NCBI GenBank assembly: GCA_023251275.1
Contig: JAHEZC010000032.1
Location: forward strand, 1-10,965
Source of the DNA: Parafilimonas sp.
GTDB taxonomy: Bacteria > Bacteroidota > Bacteroidia > Chitinophagales > Chitinophagaceae
Length of the DNA stretch: 10,965 nucleotides
Reading direction: 5' to 3'
Shown here: positions 7,146-10,965 of the stretch, in pieces
How positions within the stretch are numbered: position 1 is the first letter of the stretch
How the letters are laid out: every line of letters begins with the position of its first letter
Notes under the pieces: generated by a model
Told to the model about the DNA's origin: nothing
Database searches by the model: none
Seen by the model: the letters and a program-made list of their open reading frames with translations, nothing else
Translations under genes and position numbers: made by a program

Positions 7146-8168
7146 TTATTTTTTATCAGCCGTAAATTTATTGTCATCCACATCTTTAATAAAACGCACC
7201 AGTTCAAGAAAATAATTTTGTTGGTCATCATACATACTCATGTGGCTTCCGTTTGGACAGAGATAAGTGCGGCTGTCCGGAATGGAGGCTCCTTCGCGTT
7301 TCATATCATCGGGATTCATCTCGTCGTACATGCCGCCAAGTACAAGCGTTGGCACAGTAATATTTTTCAGCCTGCCCCACATATCCCAATTTTTTAAACT
7401 CCCTGTTACATGAAATTCATCCACGCCCTGCATCTGGATATAGATAGATGTATTGGCTTTCCCAAAAACCCGCATCAGTGGCTCAGGCCATGGGTTCAGC
7501 CTGCAGACGGTATGTGTATATAAATCATTCATTAAAAGGTCTTGATATTCCGGCGAATCATATTTATGCAACCTGTCAAGAGAATCAAATGTTTTAATAT
7601 CTGCCGCACTGAAAAATTTTTGTTTCAGACTTTGTACATAAGGCAGGTAAGATGCAATACTGGCTGTCATGTTTGATAAGATAGCAGCTTTTACATGGAT
7701 TTGATATTTCTGCAGGTATTCCATAGCGAGCATACTGCCCCATGAATGGCCAAAAAGATAAAAACTGTCGAGATCAAGTCCTTGACGCACCTGTTCCACC
7801 TCTTCCACATAACGGGGAATGTTCCAGAGAGAAGTATCAGCCGGATGGTCTGAATAACCACAGCCTAACTGGTCGTAATAATAAAACTCAATTCCCTCCT
7901 GAGGGAGAAAATCCTCAAAACATTCCATGTAATCGTGGCTGAAACCGGGTCCGCCATGCAAAAGCAACACTTTAATTTTTCCGTTACCGATACGTTTGGT
8001 CCAAACATTATACTTTCCGCCAACAGTAATCATTTTTACGCCGCCGGTTTTTACCCTGTAAGAAGTGTCTGCCTGTTGCTCTGGTACTACAGTCGTATTA
8101 TTATTTTGCCGCTGATTACAGCAAACGAGGAATATTGCAGTTGCTGCAAAAAGGAGATTAGTTTTCAT
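7146..8168 (-). CDS. Exported alpha/beta hydrolase, prolyl iminopeptidase-like (S33)
   Basis: A 340-residue alpha/beta-hydrolase close to proline-iminopeptidase-type enzymes, which release N-terminal residues (often proline) from short peptides. The oxyanion-hole motif HGGPG is at 71-75, DQLGCGYSD at 99-107, and the nucleophile Ser142 in GHSWGS. The probable acid Asp282 follows the strand in TLVLGGMYDE, and the base His309 is in NGSHMS. The cap domain covers about 165-265. The N-terminus has a hydrophobic segment ending LVCCNQ and then an Asn/Gln/Thr-rich tether, which points to a lipoprotein (Cys16 or Cys17) or at least export. The lipobox is atypical because the residue before either cysteine is not Gly, Ala or Ser. 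The gene stands alone, convergent to the toxin-antitoxin unit and divergent from the pterin dehydratase. Substrate preference cannot be read from sequence. Confidence 0.9.
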   Translation of the reverse strand: MKTNLLFAATAIFLVCCNQRQNNNTTVVPEQQADTSYRVKTGGVKMITVGGKYNVWTKRIGNGKIKVLLLHGGPGFSHDYMECFEDFLPQEGIEFYYYDQLGCGYSDHPADTSLWNIPRYVEEVEQVRQGLDLDSFYLFGHSWGSMLAMEYLQKYQIHVKAAILSNMTASIASYLPYVQSLKQKFFSAADIKTFDSLDRLHKYDSPEYQDLLMNDLYTHTVCRLNPWPEPLMRVFGKANTSIYIQMQGVDEFHVTGSLKNWDMWGRLKNITVPTLVLGGMYDEMNPDDMKREGASIPDSRTYLCPNGSHMSMYDDQQNYFLELVRFIKDVDDNKFTADKK

Positions 8169-8365
8169 AAAATTATTTGTACTGATTAATACGGGAGAAA
8201 ATATAAAAAAGATTTGGATGATAAAAAAATTTATTCCCCCAAAAGAAGCAACGTAGTTCGGGAAAAAGCAAATATTTTAATACCTTAAGCGAAAAAATAC
8301 AAAAAGTAATCCTGCCGATAGAAGCCGGGTCAAATCTTCTGTCTTTATAAATTATAAAAGCAACC

Positions 8366-8373
8366 TAATTTTG
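8366..8373 (+). promoter_or_regulatory. Bacteroidota -7 promoter element upstream of the pterin dehydratase
   Basis: TAATTTTG followed by CG matches TAnnTTTG. A TTTA at 8344-8347, 18 nt upstream, is a one-mismatch -33 box. The leader to the ATG at 8432 would be about 50 nt. The 263-nt gap at 8169-8431 otherwise shows only AT-rich sequence and no gene; it must also hold the promoter of the divergent hydrolase, for which I find only a weak candidate. Confidence 0.42.
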
Positions 8374-8431
8374 CGATATACAGATAAAACGCAAAAAGCA
8401 ATTTCGAATCAACCATCTCAAAATATTTTTT

Positions 8432-8662
8432 ATGTGGACTGAAACCGATAACAAGCTCTACCGCAAATTTGAATTCAAAAATTTTTCGGAAGCATTTGCA
8501 TTTATGACAAGAGTGGCGATGGAAGCAGAAAAGCTCGATCACCATCCTTTATGGACCAATGTGTGGAATAAAGTGGAAATATGGCTAAGCACACATTCTG
8601 CAGGCGATGTGGTAACAGAGAAGGATCATACACTTGCCAAACGCATTGATGCTTTGCTCTAA
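8432..8662 (+). CDS. Pterin-4a-carbinolamine dehydratase (4a-hydroxytetrahydrobiopterin dehydratase)
   Basis: A 76-residue cytoplasmic enzyme that dehydrates 4a-hydroxytetrahydropterin so that the cofactor of aromatic amino acid hydroxylases can be recycled. The family signature is complete: [22 protein letters not shown] with active-site His37-His38-Pro39, then Trp41, [10 protein letters not shown] with Thr54-His55, and a final TEKD with Asp65. It is shorter than the roughly 100-residue enzymes of Proteobacteria and animals because it lacks the first helix, but this compact form is usual in Bacteroidota and is not a truncation. No phenylalanine hydroxylase gene is in the window. The deiminase follows after 81 nt on the same strand, so read-through is possible, but a functional link is not evident. 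Confidence 0.93.
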   Translation: MWTETDNKLYRKFEFKNFSEAFAFMTRVAMEAEKLDHHPLWTNVWNKVEIWLSTHSAGDVVTEKDHTLAKRIDALL

Positions 8663-8743
8663 CAGCATTCATTTCATTGCACAATAATCTTCGTTTTCGC
8701 CTGTATGCACAAAGTTTTGTTGCTTTGCATATTACGATTGTTT

Positions 8744-10255
8744 ATGTCATCAGAAAATCTTATCCAGGTAAGTTCAGAAACAGGAACACTGCGAAGACTG
8801 ATCATTCACAGTCCTGATGCAGGCATAGGCAAAGTAGTGCCCAATAAGTTTAAAGAATTATTATACGATGATACGGTTTACCTGAACCAGATGCGCCGCG
8901 AATACAACGACTATGTAAAACTGCTGTTGTATTTTTTGGATGAAGAAAAAGCAGCTTATATCAACAATTTTGAAAAGCATCATTTTTCTGAAACACAGGC
9001 CGATTGCTATAAGCCCGATAAGCCGGAATATTTCAACAGTGATAAAGTGCTTGATACACAATATTTGCTGGCGCAGGTATTGGAGCAAAACAATTTACGG
9101 CAATGCATCATCGCAGCAGTGTGTGCGACAGAGGGCTGCAGCTTTGAAATTGAAAAAAAACTTGAAAGCATTGAAAACTCCCATGAGCTTTCCAAAATTC
9201 TTATCAGCGGTGTGCTGAAGCGGAAAGAAAATTACAATGAATTTATTTTTCAGCCATTGCCCAATTTTATTTTCACAAGAGATATTGCCGTTGTTATCAA
9301 TGATCATCTCCTGCTTGGCAAAGCAGCCAATGATGCACGGGAAAGAGAAATGCTGCTGATGAAATATATCGCATTGCATCACTTGTTTAAAGAACAGCAG
9401 CATAAGGTGATCGAAGTAAATGAATCCAGCGATTTCTTTTTGCTCAGCGAGTCAGAACAACAAAAAAGAAAAACTTCCCTCGAAGGCGGAGATATCATGA
9501 TGATCGCTCCTGCACACCTGTTAGTTGGATGCAGTGAACGTACAACTGTCAACGCTGTGAATAAAATTGTTCATTCAGTCTTTGGTAATAATAAAACAGG
9601 CATTGAAAAAATTTCTGTTATCAAAATTCCCGGCGACCGTTCAGTGATGCATATTGATACGGTATTCACGCAGGTGCGAAAAGATGTGTGGGTGTTATTC
9701 GGAAAATTTTCAGAGCAGCTTATTCATATAAAGAACAAAAAAAAATATTCGTACTATCATGACCTGAATGCCGGAGAAAGGAGCGGCGCTTTTGCAGAAG
9801 CGGAGATAATACGTTTTGTAAAAGCGCTCCACGAAGAATACAATCCCGCGAGGAATTATAAACAGCCTGTGAGCTTTAAAGGGATTGTAGCATTATTGAA
9901 GAACATCAGCAACGAAGATTTTCATGTTCCGGAAAATGAGGTAAAAATTATTTACTGCGGCAACAATGTTTTTCCTTTTGATGAACGGGAACAATGGACG
10001 GATGCCTGTAATCTGCTTGCGTTGAAAGAAGGAGTGGTCGTCAGCTACGACAGGAATGAAGAAACATTAAATGCATTCAGGGAAAATGGCTTTGCTGTGG
10101 TGAAAGCACAGGAACTGTTTCAAAAGTTCACAGAAAAGATCATCACGCCCAAAGATGTAAACAATACAGTCATTACACTGTCATCTGCAGAACTATCGAG
10201 AGCTCGGGGCGGGTCTCATTGTATGAGCATGCCATTGTTGAGAGAAAAAATATAA
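8744..10255 (+). CDS. Arginine deiminase family protein
   Basis: Predicted to hydrolyse arginine to citrulline and ammonia (guanidino-modifying superfamily). Numbered from the ATG at 8744, the 503-residue protein holds the residues of classical arginine deiminases: Asn174 and FTRD with Asp180, EGGD (247-250), Arg266 in SERT, HIDT with His303 and Asp305, REQW...NLLAL...VVSYDRN near the end, and RGGSHCMSMP with Arg488 and the nucleophile Cys493. It is about 80-90 residues longer than typical ArcA. The extra length seems to lie in helical sequence around 60-150 and in loops before EGGD and near the C-terminus. An ATG at 8705 would add 13 hydrophobic residues. I prefer 8744 because family members begin close to the IQVSSETGTLRRLIIHSP strand, and a weak -7-like TTGCTTTG at 8720-8727 would leave 8705 outside the mRNA. 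The CtlX-type gene follows after 3 nt. Confidence 0.88.
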   Translation: MSSENLIQVSSETGTLRRLIIHSPDAGIGKVVPNKFKELLYDDTVYLNQMRREYNDYVKLLLYFLDEEKAAYINNFEKHHFSETQADCYKPDKPEYFNSDKVLDTQYLLAQVLEQNNLRQCIIAAVCATEGCSFEIEKKLESIENSHELSKILISGVLKRKENYNEFIFQPLPNFIFTRDIAVVINDHLLLGKAANDAREREMLLMKYIALHHLFKEQQHKVIEVNESSDFFLLSESEQQKRKTSLEGGDIMMIAPAHLLVGCSERTTVNAVNKIVHSVFGNNKTGIEKISVIKIPGDRSVMHIDTVFTQVRKDVWVLFGKFSEQLIHIKNKKKYSYYHDLNAGERSGAFAEAEIIRFVKALHEEYNPARNYKQPVSFKGIVALLKNISNEDFHVPENEVKIIYCGNNVFPFDEREQWTDACNLLALKEGVVVSYDRNEETLNAFRENGFAVVKAQELFQKFTEKIITPKDVNNTVITLSSAELSRARGGSHCMSMPLLREKI

Positions 10256-10258
10256 AGG

Positions 10259-10965
10259 ATGGGCAAAGTTGCATCCACGATATTAATGATTCGTCCCGCC
10301 AGTTTCGGCTTCAATGCACAAACAGCCGAGAACAATGTGTTTCAGTCTTCCATCGCCTCGTTATCGCCAAAAGAAATTCAGCAAAATGCTTTGGAAGAAT
10401 TCGATGCTTTTGTTGATATACTGCGTGAAAAAAATATTGATGTGATCGTACTGCAGGATGAGCCGGAACCAACCAGGCCGGATGCCATTTTTCCCAACAA
10501 CTGGTTTTGTACTTTGGGAGATGGAACTGTTACAATATTTCCCATGTTTGCACCCAACAGGCGGATAGAAAAGAGAGATGATCTGTTGCAAATGCTCAAA
10601 GATAAATACGATGTAAAAGGCATGGAAGACTGGAGTGAGTATGAAAACCAAGACCTTTTTCTCGAAGGCACGGGCAGTATGATCATTGACCATCAGAATA
10701 AACTTATCTATGCATGCCTGTCACCACGCACACATACAGCAGTGCTGGAAAAATTTGCACAGGCACACGGATACAGGGCACTGACCTTCCATGCAAAAGA
10801 TGAAAACGGCGTGGATATTTACCATACGAATGTCATCATGCATCTTGGGGAGGATTATGCAGTGATCTGCCTTGAATCCATTCCTGATGAGACGGAAAAA
10901 AGCGCCTTATCTGGTTTGCTTATTGCTACAGGTCATGAAATTATGCCCATCACTTTGCAGCAGGT
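10259..10965 (+). CDS. ctlX: CtlX-type citrulline hydrolase / amidinotransferase-fold protein (3' partial)
   Basis: The reading frame is open from the ATG at 10259 to the window end: 235 codons plus two bases, of a family usually about 300 residues long. It belongs to the same pentein fold as the deiminase. The N-terminus MGKVASTILMIRPASFGFNA is characteristic of CtlX relatives. Likely active-site positions are Asp75 in RPDAIFPNNW, Glu136 in LEGTGSM and His189 in YHTNVIMH; the catalytic Cys would lie beyond the window. CtlX of Francisella is known as a citrulline ureidase that forms ornithine, CO2 and ammonia. With an arginine deiminase 3 nt upstream, the same reaction is plausible here and would complete arginine to ornithine. 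A dimethylarginine hydrolase-like activity is the main alternative. Gene order and spacing strongly suggest one operon. Confidence 0.85.
   Translation, partial: MGKVASTILMIRPASFGFNAQTAENNVFQSSIASLSPKEIQQNALEEFDAFVDILREKNIDVIVLQDEPEPTRPDAIFPNNWFCTLGDGTVTIFPMFAPNRRIEKRDDLLQMLKDKYDVKGMEDWSEYENQDLFLEGTGSMIIDHQNKLIYACLSPRTHTAVLEKFAQAHGYRALTFHAKDENGVDIYHTNVIMHLGEDYAVICLESIPDETEKSALSGLLIATGHEIMPITLQQ

Noticed and set aside
8269..8276. Minus-strand AATATTTG with a TTTG 23 nt upstream as the hydrolase promoter
   Set aside because: The first base of the -7 element is wrong and the spacing is at the edge of what is accepted, so it is too weak to list.
10361..10693. Minus-strand open frames at the right end
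   Set aside because: They are antisense to the CtlX-type gene, whose frame is open to the window edge and carries family motifs.
1..10965. Search for tRNA, rRNA, CRISPR arrays, insertion sequences, phage genes or attachment sites
   Set aside because: No spaced direct repeats, transposase or integrase genes, or recognisable structural RNA sequence were seen by eye.

Overview
The window looks like a stretch of Bacteroidota chromosome, probably close to Chitinophagales/Sphingobacteriales. Several signs support this. Start codons lack Shine-Dalgarno sequences. At least four genes are preceded by the Bacteroidota -7 element TAnnTTTG, one of them with a perfect TTTG-N19-TAnnTTTG arrangement. The window also holds an IPExxxVDY-type protein, a short 76-residue pterin carbinolamine dehydratase and a secreted M28 peptidase with a C-terminal PDZ-like domain. 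Nothing in it indicates a phage, plasmid, insertion sequence, CRISPR array, rRNA or tRNA.

Layout, left to right. (1) 1-1924, plus strand: the 3' part of a short-chain dehydrogenase of the 3-ketoacyl-ACP-reductase-like type, followed 38 nt later by an MFS metabolite transporter. This is probably the end of a catabolic operon whose substrate cannot be read from here. (2) 1991-4108, minus strand: feoB, the ferrous iron transporter. It runs convergently to the MFS gene, starts with TTG, and has no feoA beside it. (3) 4388-6031, plus strand: the exported M28 metallopeptidase. (4) 6049-7038, plus strand: a tightly packed trio of small genes, namely a putative antitoxin, a RelE/ParE-type toxin and an IPExxxVDY-family protein. 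The trio has its own consensus promoter buried in the end of the peptidase gene, and its transcript may be leaderless. (5) 7065-7098: a perfect 34-bp nested palindrome between convergent genes. (6) 7146-8168, minus strand: a predicted surface or periplasmic prolyl-iminopeptidase-like alpha/beta hydrolase. (7) 8432-8662, plus strand: pterin-4a-carbinolamine dehydratase. (8) 8744 to the right edge, plus strand: an arginine deiminase with all catalytic residues, and 3 nt downstream a CtlX-type hydrolase that is cut by the window end.

Two parts read as working systems. The deiminase and CtlX pair could turn arginine into citrulline and then ornithine, releasing ammonia and CO2 without carbamoyl phosphate. 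The toxin-antitoxin pair is translationally coupled to a conserved Bacteroidota gene. The remaining genes are ordinary accessory or housekeeping functions. No intergenic stretch exceeds 300 nt; the longest are 4109-4387 and 8169-8431, and both appear to carry promoters.
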